From Apus apus (lineage: Eukaryota; Chordata; Aves; Apodiformes; Apodidae): DNA of 64,000 bases. Where the stretch lies: assembly GCF_020740795.1 (NCBI RefSeq), contig NC_067289.1:24726608-24790607 (forward strand), read 5' to 3'. How positions within the stretch are numbered: position 1 is the first letter of the stretch; every line of letters begins with the position of its first letter. Under the pieces are notes generated by a model. It was not told the origin of the DNA. It saw only the letters and a program-made list of their open reading frames with translations, and searched no databases. Position numbers and translations under genes: made by a program. Shown here piece by piece: positions 6,766-16,750 of the stretch.

Positions 6766-9555
6766 CTGGGGAGAGGGAAGGGGCTTAGAAACTGGCACCA
6801 CAAAGTGGCTACAACAAAAAAAGCTTTACATTTCTTCCCCCCCCAAGCCTGAGCGATGAAGCCTGAGGCTCCAGGGAGACCTCATAGCAGCCTGCCAGGA
6901 CCTGGAGGGGCTCCAGGAAAGCTGGGGAGAGGCTTGGGACAGGGGCTTGCAGTGAGAGGAGACAGGGGGAATGGGTTAAAACTGGAAGAGGGGAGATTTA
7001 GGTGAGACGTGAAGGAATTCTTTGCAGTGAGGGTGGTGAGACCCTGGCCCAGGTCGCCCAGGGAAGTTATGAAATCCTCATCCCTGGAAGTGCTGAAGGG
7101 CAGGTTGGACGGGGCTTGGAGCAGCCTGGGCTTGTGGGAGGTGTTCCTGCCCATGGCAGGGGGATGGGACTAGATGATCTTTAAGTTTCTTTCCAACCCA
7201 ACCTATTCTATGATTCTTTGATTCTTAATGACATATTTAATAGCCTTAGGATGCACACCTGTACTTCCCTTGAGACAAAACTGTCCATTCCTGCACAAAG
7301 GCTCTTTCTGCCTAGGAAAAAAGACCATAGAATGGAATGATAGAAGGATTGGAGAGGACTTTAAAGATCATCTAGTTCCATCCCCTGTGCCATGGGCAGG
7401 GAGATGCTTTTTTTAATCCTAAAAGGTTGTTCTTATCCTAAATCTGTGGCTGGCTTTGCCTAGTGAACCTTCAGACTGGGCTTATCTGCCCGTGGGCAGA
7501 ATCTCCAGGCTATTGTAAGATGCTGTGTCAATATAAAGGCAATTAGATTTTTTTTCTCTAATTAGCTCTTGTCAAACAAACAAACAAGCTTTTAACATCT
7601 CTTCCCTTTACTCCCTAGTAATATTTATCAGAGTTCAGCATACCCTGTGTCATACTCAATATACCAGGTGTGTTATGTCTCACTATTTGGAAGAGCCATG
7701 TCCCTTTTACTTATTTTGAGTTATATGAGGAACTGGCAGAAAAATCCTCTACCCCATCTCCTTGTGAGAGCAGAGCAGTTGTGAAAGGAGGAGGATGCAT
7801 GGCTGAGTGGCCAGAAATTATCAGATTGGAGAGAAGCCACTAACTATTTGACTGACTATGGAATAGAGCCAACTGGATGAAAACTGCAGTTGTAAGACAG
7901 CAATAGTAGAAAGGAAGGAGACAGACTTACTTCCATCATCTTATCAATAGTTGCCAGCACCTGTTGATTGCTGAGGTTCCTCAGCTCTGCCCTGTAGGCA
8001 CTCAGATCCTCATATATTGCCTGCAGGCATTTTCTCTGCAAAAAGCCAGAATTCTCAGGGAACGTTGCAAACTGGTGGAAAATGCTTTACACATACAACA
8101 GGTGAAAGAAAAAGTTCTTTTGGGAAAGTTACAATTTACCTTATCAAAAGTAGATCTTTCCAGTGCTGGACAGTTTCCAGTCTGCAAATTAAAGAAGAAA
8201 TGAGACGTGGTGTATTTGTGGAAGTGTGAATTCTAGGGCTGTTCTGTGAAAATACGCTGAAACAGGATATATATATATAAAAATATATATATTTATGGTT
8301 TGTTTGTTTGTTTTTACCCCAGGATCCTCAGGGATACAAGCTTTTATCGTGTTGGTTTGATTCTTAGTGATATCATCCAGGTCAGCCTCTTCAAGGATAC
8401 ATTTAAATTCCAGTATGCTGAGCTCCTGTGTGAAAAAGAGAATGAAAAAGGAATCATCAACTCCCCTTTATGGTACCGTGTATGTATAGATACATCTGCA
8501 AACACAGGTAAGGGTAAGTGGTGTGTCCCAGATGTCTGCACTTTGCTCAATCCTTTGTGAAGACTAAGGTTAAAAACAAAAGTGAGCAACTAGAGTAAGA
8601 GGCTGAAATGCAGGTGGTAGCTGTGTTTGAAGGGAATAAGCTCAGGCTCTGCACGGGTTCGTTTTGAATGCTGTTGCAAATTGCACTGTACGTTATTTTC
8701 TGGCAGACGAGGGACCTGCTGGGGAATTTGTGTCGCCGTCTTTTCAAATGTATCTTTTAAAAAGTTAAAAGTAACTCCTGCCCCCTGCCCGGGCGCTCGG
8801 CTGTGCTCTCAGCCCCGCCGCAAGCCGGGGACAGATGCACCCAGGTAAGGGCGGGGGTTTTGCTGCTCTGTGAGGTGAAGCTTGCAGCAAGAGCAGGGAA
8901 CTTTAGGAATAAATAAATAAATATATAAATAGTCCCCTTGGCCCAACTGCCAGGGCACCTCGGTGTGGAAAGGTGCTCCAGAAATCACACGTCAAGGCGA
9001 TGACGAAGTCAGAGGGAAGTATTTCCTGAGCCAGCTCTGCAGGGGCCTCCAAGTGTTCAGAGACGAGAGGGTTAGAACCAGGGCGCTCGTGTTGCGGTGT
9101 AGGGGCTGGAGGGCTGAGGAGAAGGGAGCAAATCCCGCCCTGAGGGGCTGGGCAGGAGGGGCGTGAGAGCGAAGACCAGGTAGAAGGTCTTCAAGGGAAT
9201 CTCCCGGGGATGCAGGGCAGCCCGCCCATCACCACCCCTGGGTACCACCGCGCCCTCCTGGGGACCCTCACCAGCCCATCCCTGCCCTCCTGGGTACAAA
9301 CGCTGCCCCCTCCCCTCCTGCCCCCGTGGCCCCGCAGACCTGCAGCCGCTGCGGGGAGGTGTTGGCGGCCTCCAGCATCTCCCGGGACCGGTTCAACCTG
9401 TCGGGCGGGTGGTGCGGGCCGGGGGGCGGCAGCGCCCGGACGGGGGGCGGCAGGGCCGGGGCCAGGACCAGGCAAAGGGCGAGAAGCAGCCCCCAGGGCC
9501 CCGCCTGCCGCCTGCCCCCCCTGCCTGCGCTGCCGGGACCTCCGCGCTGCTCCAT
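6595..9555 (-). CDS. IL12A: Interleukin-12 subunit alpha (p35)
   Basis: Secreted four-helix-bundle cytokine subunit. It pairs with IL12B (p40) to form IL-12 and, in mammals, with EBI3 to form IL-35. Five coding exons, all phase 0, give 213 residues. Seen: a signal peptide (GLLLALCLVLAPALPP) after a long Arg-rich start; helix A region NRSREMLEAANTSPQRLQ; LEFKC; EADLDDITKNQTNTIKAC; a 14-residue exon TGNCPALERSTFDK; AIYEDLSAYRAELRNL; and the last helix RLCSILHTFRTRALTITRLM. The segments align in order with human p35 (LEFYPC, HEDITKDKTSTVEAC, SSIYEDL, KLCILLHAFRIRAVTI). N-glycosylation motifs are NRS, NTS, NQT and NLS. The gene lies downstream of SCHIP1 in the same orientation, as in mammals. Two cysteines that form one disulfide in human p35 appear absent. 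Confidence 0.95.
6855..7215 (+). repeat. CR1 LINE 3' fragment
   Basis: + orientation CR1 3' end ('gaccctggcccaggtcgccc', 'catccctggaagtgctgaag', and terminal 'tttccaacccaacctattct'). It lies in IL12A intron 4, antisense to the gene. Confidence 0.9.
7322..7402 (-). repeat. CR1 LINE 3' end, short
   Basis: 'accatagaatggaatgatag' followed by 'aaagatcatctagttccatc' is the reverse-orientation CR1 3' terminus. It is cut off after about 80 bases and lies in IL12A intron 4. Confidence 0.8.
7931..8035 (-). CDS. IL12A: IL12A exon 4
   Basis: 35 codons, phase 0 at both ends. The acceptor is 'ggctttttgcag' and the donor 'gtaagt'. It encodes RKCLQAIYEDLSAYRAELRN, then LSNQQVLATIDKMME. It corresponds to the human CLSSIYEDLKMYQ helix and carries one conserved cysteine. 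Confidence 0.95.
8140..8181 (-). CDS. IL12A: IL12A exon 3 (42-nt mini-exon)
   Basis: 14 codons, phase 0 at both ends. The acceptor is 'tttaatttgcag' and the donor 'gtaaat'. It encodes TGNCPALERSTFDK. It matches the human segments ESCLNSRETSF or GSCLASRKTSF, which look like tandem copies of one such unit. Only one copy is present here. Confidence 0.92.
8267..8294. repeat. (TA)n low-complexity tract
   Basis: TATATA-type simple repeat just downstream of IL12A exon 2, within its intron. Confidence 0.8.
8318..8425 (-). CDS. IL12A: IL12A exon 2
   Basis: 36 codons, phase 0. The acceptor is 'ctttttcacacag' and the donor 'gtaaaa'. It encodes ELSILEFKCILEEADLDDIT, then KNQTNTIKACIPEDPG. The order C-x(n)-EEADLDDIT-x-N-x-T-x-T-x-x-AC matches human p35. 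Confidence 0.94.
8426..9339 (-). other. IL12A: IL12A intron 1
   Basis: It separates the signal-peptide exon from exon 2. I see only a short A/T run at 8911-8932 and G-rich sequence towards exon 1. No further exon was recognised. Its donor (cag|gtctgc) is weak. Confidence 0.6.
9340..9555 (-). CDS. IL12A: IL12A exon 1 (signal peptide, helix A)
   Basis: 72 codons from ATG at 9553-9555. The start is chosen as the first ATG downstream of the TATA box in the frame that continues into exon 2. The n-region is long and Arg/Gly-rich. The hydrophobic core is GLLLALCLVLAPALPP. The mature part is Pro-rich, then LNRSREMLEAANTSPQRLQ. The donor, gtctgc, is weaker than the other donors of this gene. GC-rich CpG-island sequence surrounds the exon. 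Confidence 0.88.
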
Positions 9556-9586
9556 GGCGTGTGCGGGGCAGACCGGACCGCCCCGT

Positions 9587-9595
9587 CTTTTATAG
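9587..9595 (-). promoter_or_regulatory. IL12A: IL12A TATA box
   Basis: The - strand reads CTATAAAAG, 32 bases upstream of the ATG. With usual spacing, transcription would start about 10-15 bases before the ATG, giving a very short leader. Confidence 0.6.
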
Positions 9596-9602
9596 GGACT
9601 GC

Positions 9603-9612
9603 GGGACTTTCC
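9603..9612 (+). promoter_or_regulatory. IL12A: NF-kB site in IL12A promoter
   Basis: GGGACTTTCC on the + strand (GGAAAGTCCC on the gene strand) is a perfect canonical kB decamer, seven bases upstream of the TATA box. Rel/NF-kB control of IL12A in antigen-presenting cells is well established in mammals. Confidence 0.7.
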
Positions 9613-9662
9613 CCTCCGCTCCTCCCCTGCCCTGGGGCAGTGCTGGGCTCATTGGGGCGCTC

Positions 9663-9748
9663 AATCATCCCGAGAGCCCGGGACTTATCATCCCGAGAGC
9701 GCGGGAATCATCCCGAGAGGGCGGGAATCATCCCGAGAGGGCGGGAAT
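9663..9748. repeat. 20-bp minisatellite upstream of IL12A promoter
   Basis: Four tandem units of about 20 bp with the core 'aatcatcccgagagggcggg'. The last two are identical and the first two differ by a few bases and one 3-bp insertion. The array starts about 50 bases upstream of the kB site on the gene strand. Confidence 0.85.
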
Positions 9749-9924
9749 CCCGGCCCCGCGGGGGCGGGCTGGGCTGGGCGGGAAATCCTGCGGTCGGTGC
9801 TCGGAGATGCTGCGGGGAATGGTCCGGCACCTGGGGAGGCTTGGAGAGCCTTTCTTCAGCAGTATTCCCTCTGCACGCGGTGTGCCTCCCGCTTATGGAA
9901 AAGTAGGGATTGCTTGAAATGTGT

Positions 9925-10385
9925 GTATGGAATCCCCAGCACAAGAAGGGTACGGGGATGCTGGGAGGGCTGGAGCAGCTCTGCTCTGGAGCCAGGCTGG
10001 GAGAGCTGGGGTGTTCAGCCTGGAGAAGAGAAGGCTCCAGGGAGACAGAGCACCTTCCAGTGCCTGAAGGGGCTCCAGGAAAGCTGGGGAGGGGCTTGGG
10101 ACAAGGGCAGGGAAGGATGGGATGAGGGGGGATGCTTTAAAGCTGAAAGAGGAGGGATATAGGTGAGATCTTAGGAAGAAATTCTTTGCTGTGAGAGTGG
10201 TAAGACCCTGGCCCAGGCTGCCCAGGGAAGCTGTGGCTGCCCCATCCCTGGCAGTGTTGAAGTGCAGGTTTGATGGGGCTTGGAGCAGCCTGGGCTGGTG
10301 GGAGGTGTCCCTGCCCATGGCTAGGGGCTGGGACTAGATGTTCTTTAAGGTTCCTTCCAACCCAAACCATGCTATGATTCATTTC
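9925..10385 (+). repeat. CR1 LINE 3' fragment
   Basis: A well-preserved + orientation CR1 3' region of about 460 bases, from 'cccagcacaagaagggtacg' through the 'gttcagcctggagaagagaa' block to 'ccttccaacccaaaccatgc'. It begins about 370 bases upstream of the IL12A start codon. Confidence 0.92.
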
Positions 10386-10489
10386 CATTCTTTCTTATTG
10401 AAAACTGCAATGATGAAATAGCAGTAATGTACATCATTAGAATGTGCCTGGGAACTTGCTTTTTGTTGTTTGTCCAAAGAAAAGCAACA

Positions 10490-10900
10490 AATCTTGGGAA
10501 GGGGCTGGAGCACAAGTGTGAGCAGGAGCAGCTGAGGGAGCTGGGGGTGTCCAGCCTGGAGCAAAGGAGGCTGAGGGGAGACCTGCTGGCTCTGCAGCTG
10601 CCTGAGAGGAGGTTGGAGCCAGGGGGGTCGGGCTCTGCTCCCAGGTAACAAGAGGAAATGGCCTCATGTTGTGCCAGGTGAGGTTGAGATTGGATATCAC
10701 GAACCATTTCTTCCTGGAGAGGGTTGTCAGGCCCTGGCCCAGGCTGCCCAGGGCAGGGGGGGAGTCCCCATCCCTGGAGGGGTTTCAAAGCTGTGTGGAT
10801 GTGATGCTGAGGGATTTGGGTCAGTGGTGGCCTTGGCAGGGCTGGGTTAATGGTTGGACTTGATGATCTGAAAGATCTTTTCCAACCAAAATAAAGCTAA
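10490..10900 (+). repeat. CR1 LINE 3' fragment, different subfamily
   Basis: 'ctgggggtgtccagcctgga', 'ggaaatggcctcatgttgtg', 'ctggcccaggctgcccaggg' and terminal 'tgatgatctgaaagatcttt' mark a second CR1 copy. Its sequence type differs from the copy at 9925. Confidence 0.9.
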
Positions 10901-13175
10901 GATGCTACTTGGTATCATCACATCACCCAATACTTCCATATTAGTTCATGTTGCATGTGGCCATTCCAAGCCTGGCCAAAGGGCTGTAGAAAACTCTTCT
11001 ATCCTCCAGGTCTGCCATGAAGTCAATGGGAATTTTGCTATTGACTTGGAAGGGAGCAGGATGAATCAAGAGTTTTATATTGCATTTTCAGATTCTTTTT
11101 ATTTTCATTGACATCTTGTTTCCCCTAAGAAGGTTGTGGTGTGTCTAGAGACTGACTTTGCTGGAATACCAGTGCTGCATAATTTTCCAGTTGCACCGTG
11201 TGGTTTCCATCTCTGCACTAGTCATTAGGTTGTGGGCTGTGGTTTTTAGTCCTGTGTAGGAAGTTTCTTTTCTATTTTCTTTTTTCTGTCACAGAAGTGA
11301 AAGAGCTTTTCAGAATGTGCTTGCAGGCCTGTTCTTGAAAAGGCACCACTTTAGCTTTCCAGGTTTCTTTGCCAGATGCTCAGTCACACTGGTACTCTCA
11401 GCAGCAGGGCATGAGGCTCCTCTTGGGGTGAGGGTTCTCTTTGGGTGGGGCATAATCTGGGCACCAGCTTTTGGTTTAAGCCATTCCTGTGGCACACTTA
11501 GACATCTTCAGGGATATTAGTTGGAGTTCTTTGTCTGAAAGAAGGAATATTTGGTGTAAATACCTTCAGAGGTCCTCAAAGGCAGCTGCTATTGGATGGA
11601 CATTGTGCACAGAACATTGATCTCAAGGGAAGATTGTGCATGGAGGTTCTTCTCATGATCCAGGAGAGGGAACTTCCCATCCTTCTCCTGAGTCTTGTCT
11701 CCTGGAGGGATTTCTTTGTGAAATTCCAGTGAGGTGGGGGAAAAACTGGGGCTAGAAGGTGTTCCTGATGTGCTGTTGAAAGCTGGCTGGGATGGCAAGA
11801 GCATCTTCACCAAGGACTTCACCTTTGAAGGGTCTTCAGCATTTCCCAGCCACAGGAGACTGAAAAATACAGGCTACACAAGTAGGACAGACACACAAGG
11901 ACACATCTGGTTCCCTTTTATGCAAAACCTTGGGCTATATTTTACTTTCTTCACATTATTTCTATCTCTCATGATATATGGCTCATGGATACTTTGCCAG
12001 GAATGTCCAGTTCTCACACAGGTGTTTCCAAAGCAGAAATGCTTCCTTCCTCCCTCCCCCAGCCCCAGGGTTAACTTCTGTATTACTGAAACATGGGGTG
12101 GGTTTGATCTACTGATAAAATGGAATTTATCCTAACACTGGCAAGTGGAATTTTTTCTCTCTGGTAGAAGAAATAATTGAACGTTGCTGCATTTGCTGCT
12201 TTTCCAAACAGGAATGTTTTTCTCAATTATCTCCAAAGAACCATGGCCAAATGACACCATTGTCACTACTTATTTATTTCCTTGATAGCATCTGTGCCTG
12301 CAGCCCTTGCTGTGCCAGGCTGCTGAGGATCCTTGTCCACATATTGCAGGATCAGAGGTGATAAATCCAGAGATCTGCTGAAGCTCCAGCCCTTGGAATC
12401 ACACTCTGCAGACCCAAATCCCCCCGGAGCAGCAATCCCAGAGGTATTGTGGTGACATCTCCTGGGAAGATGCTGAACACGATGTTCACACACTGGTTGT
12501 GCTGGGTGGGTTGGGTGGTGAATTGAGCCTGGCCAGTTTCTTCTCCTTTTGCCCAATTTGTACCATATTTGTGTTCTCTGCCCAACAAACCCAGGCACTA
12601 ACAGTCTTACCTGAAAAATGGGACTGATTGTAGATCTGTGGGCTGGACTTTGATGTTCCTTAGTGGTTATATGCAGCCTAGCATCTAATATTGTTGCTAA
12701 CTGGGGGGGTCAGACCTAATAACCTTTTCTATGTCAGAAGCATCCAAAAGTGAGCAGCAGGTTCTTCTGAAATTGAAAAAGCCATGTCCTTTTTATCACC
12801 TCTTGTGCCTTGATCTCAGGTACCCACCTCGTCAGGGTTATACAGGTGGAGAGGAGCATTTGTGATTGAAGCAACAAAGATGAGGATTTATCATGTACAC
12901 ATTTAGAGATGCAGTGCAGTAATTGCACACCACAGCCTATTAAAACTGTTAGAAAAGGTATGATTTTACACAAGAAAATGTAATTCCACTGGCTTTATTT
13001 CAACCATAAATTGCTCTTGCTGAAATTAAACTCCTGGGAAAAATAAGCACCATTCTGGGCCCAGCTATAAAAATATGTAATATTATTGTAGGCAAAACTG
13101 GATGAAACTCTGGTCTTGTCTAGACTGCCCTCAACCAAGGCAATGCTTAAAAATCCTATTTGAAAAAGAAAGGAA

Positions 13176-13231
<56 letters not shown>

Positions 13232-16200
13232 AACCTGATTAGAAAAACCCCAAACCCCTCAGTTCAGTTTGGTTATGAGGACTCTACATGGGATGGTGAG
13301 AAATAGGATCTTCTCCAGCCACATTGTTCTAAAAATCCAGAGAGGTTCCTGGAAATGTGTGCTGACCCCAGGCACTGATGTTCTGCTTCAGTCTTGCCTT
13401 TGTCTCCTCTCCCTTCCTATCAACAGAAATCTAATTTTTTGTCTTTGTGGTTGCTCCTAAAGTCCAAGCCAGGTGAAGACCACTTCAGAGGAAGGTGGGG
13501 ATGAAGAGCCTGAACATCACACACTACTCCGTGTGCTCCAGTGAACTGAGGTGTGTGTGGGGAGATACTTCCCACCTGGGTCTCTGGTTGTGTGGGGTTA
13601 ATTATCCTGTAACCTGTCAAATTAGACACATTTTCTTCTTTAGCAAACTAGCTCCTAAACCTTTTGTAAAGGTCAGGTAGTATCTTGTAACTTACCTTCA
13701 ATGGCAAGAGGTGGGTTATTTGCAGGAGACTCTTATTCCCCATCATTAGAATCAAATACAATGATGCAATAATTGTATGTGTCTGTATGTACATACATAA
13801 ATACATATATAAACTAAAGTTGCAGCATGATTCTATCACAGCTGGGCTGACAGTTCAGAGCAGATAGTTGGTACATCAGCAGGACTGCAAAATGTTGTGT
13901 AGAATAAGATTTCTGGATGCTTCAGTTAATGTAAGTAATTTTAATACTACTTGCCACTGTCAAAATGTACAGAGGACTGATCATGGGTCATTTTTTTGCT
14001 CCTGGATCATTTTTTGCAGAAGATCTGGGGTCAGAGAGCTCCCCAGAACAGCCTCACTGACAGAATCATTGCTGCTGATTGATGTTGGGAACCGATGGTT
14101 CCACAAAATGGGAAAGCAAAGGCTTGAAACTCAGCGGGTGGGGTTGTTTTTTTTTGGCCGCAGGTGTTTCTTCATGGAGGAATCCCCTGGAATATGTACC
14201 CCTCAGCCTGTGCTGGGCTTTTATTGATTTGAAAGCTCAAGTCACACAATTAATTGTTGTTTCTCAGTCGGTGTGGCTTTCCTGAGCCTGCAGTCAGGGC
14301 ACTGCAGCCCATAAAATCCTGCATCAGTCGCCTGCATCTCCTGGCTCTTCTCTCTTCCAGCCGTGGCTGGAGCTGGGGCAGTTTTCCTGGGACCCTCACG
14401 TTCAGCAGATGTTCTGGGTACAGCCTTTTCCAGGAAAGGGATGGAGCTGGTGATGATCCCTGGATAGATGCTGTAGCTTCCTGAAAAGCTCACAGGTATG
14501 TTGGATGGTTGATTTTTGTGCAGATAACTCCTCGCACTGAAACGGGAGGATTGTTTGAAGAGCATCCTAGAACGTGGAGGGAAAGGAAGGTTTTCTCTGA
14601 GTCAAAGTATGCCTGGGGTAAGACAAAAGTCATGCTTTTTTTATTCCATTTATTTTTTTTTTCTTTTTCCAACTGGTTGCGTTTCCTGCAAGGTTCTCAG
14701 CAAAGATTTCTGTGAGAGGAGCACCAATGCCAGTCTCAGCAGTGTCACTCTAAGGGATTGCCACTCTTGGCTTATGATGCTTTACAGAAAAAGAGAGATG
14801 TGGGCAAGCTCCAGGAACCCACAGAAGCAGGGTTGCTGGTGAGAGTAACACTCTCCATCAACCCTCTGGGCTTGGTCTTCAAGTTTTATGACACTCATAG
14901 AAATAAAAAGCTCCTGCCAGGATCTTCACAGGGCTGGATGGTGCTGCAGTCCCCTGGTCCCACCATGGAGCAGTGGTGCCTTTCCTGCCCATCACCCTGG
15001 GACCTCAGGACTTCTGTGAAATCCTCCTTTGTCTCCTTGTCCTCTCTGACTCCCCCAGCCCTGAAAACACCCGGGTGAGTAATGGGACTGGTGGTGGTAG
15101 TGCCCGTGGTTTCGGGTGTGGGGAGGGAGCTCCAGCCCTGCTGAGCCCAGCGCTGGGCACTTGCCATGCTCCCTCTTTCACTCTCGCTTTCTGTTTCCAG
15201 CCACCACAGCCTTTCTCATCTCAGGGTGCTTTTTCCCACCCCTCCACCCCCTCTCTGTTCTTTCACTCATTCCTCGTGTGTGAGTGCAAAAACTCTTGCA
15301 GGTTCAGACTCTGGGGCTGGGAGCAGACGGGCAGGCAGGAGGTCAGCTGGGGTAGATAAAGGGGTGGCTCCAGTTCTGCTCCCTTCTTGCTGCTTTGCTC
15401 TTTCCCCTGGCAGCAATGAATATTGATATCACTTGACCACAAAATGTTGAGGTGTTTTTGCATCTCTTTGATGCAACTTGATTGTCTGAATCACATTTAA
15501 TGATGGACTCGACTCTTCACCCCATCCTGAAGAAGCAGGATGGGGAAGGTGTCCGAGCTCTTGGTGCTGAGCCTGCCAATGATTCAACACCCAGGAAAAC
15601 TTCTCGAGACACAGATCTGAGTCTCAAGTACTTGGGGATGCCCGGGAGCTGCTGGCATGACTCAAGGGTAGAGGATTCCCCTGTGAGAGAGGGAGCTGAG
15701 CTCCAGTCCCCACAACACGCATTTGGTGGGAGTTCTCCAAGCACCCATCCTCCTGGGAACGCTCTGCCCAGGATCTGGTGCTGGAATGAAGCACGTTGCC
15801 ATGTGCCAGAAGGGTGGGAAGGAGCTCATCACTGGCTCCCCATGCTGCTCCTCCTCTGGGCTGAGTGCTCCCCTGGCAGATAATTTCTATACAGGGACAC
15901 ATTTAATTATTATTATTATTTTTTTAATATTTATACTTTGATGAGCATAAAAAAATGAGCAGTCAGTGAAATGAAGCCCTGACCAAAAGGAGATCAATAG
16001 GCCCTAGGCTAGGGCTTGGTGGGAAAGGTGGGAAAAGGACCAGTTGTTTCCACTAAGGCAGTTATTAGAAGAAAATTATGTCTCTCCCTGGGCAAAACCC
16101 AGCAGTGGTGGCAGCACAGGGAGGGTATTTTGTCTGCCAGGAGCAGGCATTGTGTGCTGGAGGAATGGGCAGGGATGACCCTGATCCTGGTGGTCGTTAG

Positions 16201-16285
16201 GAGGGATTGGAGCAGCCAATGTGAGTAAAATGTAAGTAAATATGGATTAGATGTGTAAGCAGGTGCCTTTTGCCTTCCAGCTGGT
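10901..16285. other. Intergenic region, no supported gene
   Basis: Lies between the IL12A promoter and the SCHIP1 3' end. It contains the (AAT)n array at 13175 and A/T-rich tracts. Reading frames up to 133 codons occur (for example 11734-12135) but have no recognisable domain, conserved motif or splice-consistent neighbour. It could hold IL12A regulatory elements, which I cannot see from sequence alone. Confidence 0.5.
13175..13229. repeat. (AAT)n microsatellite
   Basis: About 18 uninterrupted AAT units. The purity suggests a polymorphic locus. Confidence 0.95.
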
Positions 16286-16289
16286 CTGG

Positions 16290-16495
16290 GCTGGATCAAT
16301 GGGCTGGGAGTTGTCAGGCCCCGGCCCAGGCTGCCCAGGGCAGGGGTGGAGTCCCCATCCCTGGATGGGTTTCAAAGCCCTGTAGATGTGGTGCTGAGGG
16401 ACATGGGGCAGTGGTGACCTTGGCAGGGCTGGGTTAACCCTTGGATTTGATGGTCTGAAGGGTCTTTATTAACTTAAATGATTCTCTAATGCTCT
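16290..16495 (+). repeat. CR1 LINE 3' fragment
   Basis: 'gtcaggccccggcccaggct', then the 'ggtttcaaagccctgtagat' block, with a terminal 'gatggtctgaagggtcttta' and degenerate 'aaatgattctctaatgctct'. Same subfamily type as the copy at 10490. Confidence 0.88.
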
Positions 16496-16690
16496 AATTC
16501 CATGATTTTATGACCCGTGCAGGGATGTGGGGCCCGTGTCCCTTTACTCTCAGCCCTCATGTTCCCAGGCAGCATGAAGTTGCAGGATGAGTGATCATGT
16601 GTGTCCCTTCCCCACTCCCAAAAATAGATTTCTGGGTGGTTTGGAGCTGCAGAGCTCTGCAGAGCCCCTTGCTCCCTCTTATTCTTGCTT

Positions 16691-16750
16691 GGGGGGGGGG
16701 GCGGGGGTGACAATGCAGCTGTGGGTGCTGGCTACAACAACCCCCCCCCC
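16691..16750. repeat. Poly-G / poly-C inverted pair
   Basis: Eleven Gs (16691-16701), then C and five Gs, are followed 34 bases later by ten Cs (16741-16750). The two runs could pair as a hairpin, or each could form its own four-stranded structure. Confidence 0.75.

Noticed and set aside
9210-9917. 235-codon + strand open frame opposite IL12A exon 1
   Set aside because: Shadow of the GC-rich IL12A exon and promoter, made of Pro/Gly/Arg-rich sequence.
11734-12135. 133-codon + strand open frame with a hydrophobic segment
   Set aside because: No similarity recognised, no splice-compatible neighbours, and the length is compatible with chance in this composition.
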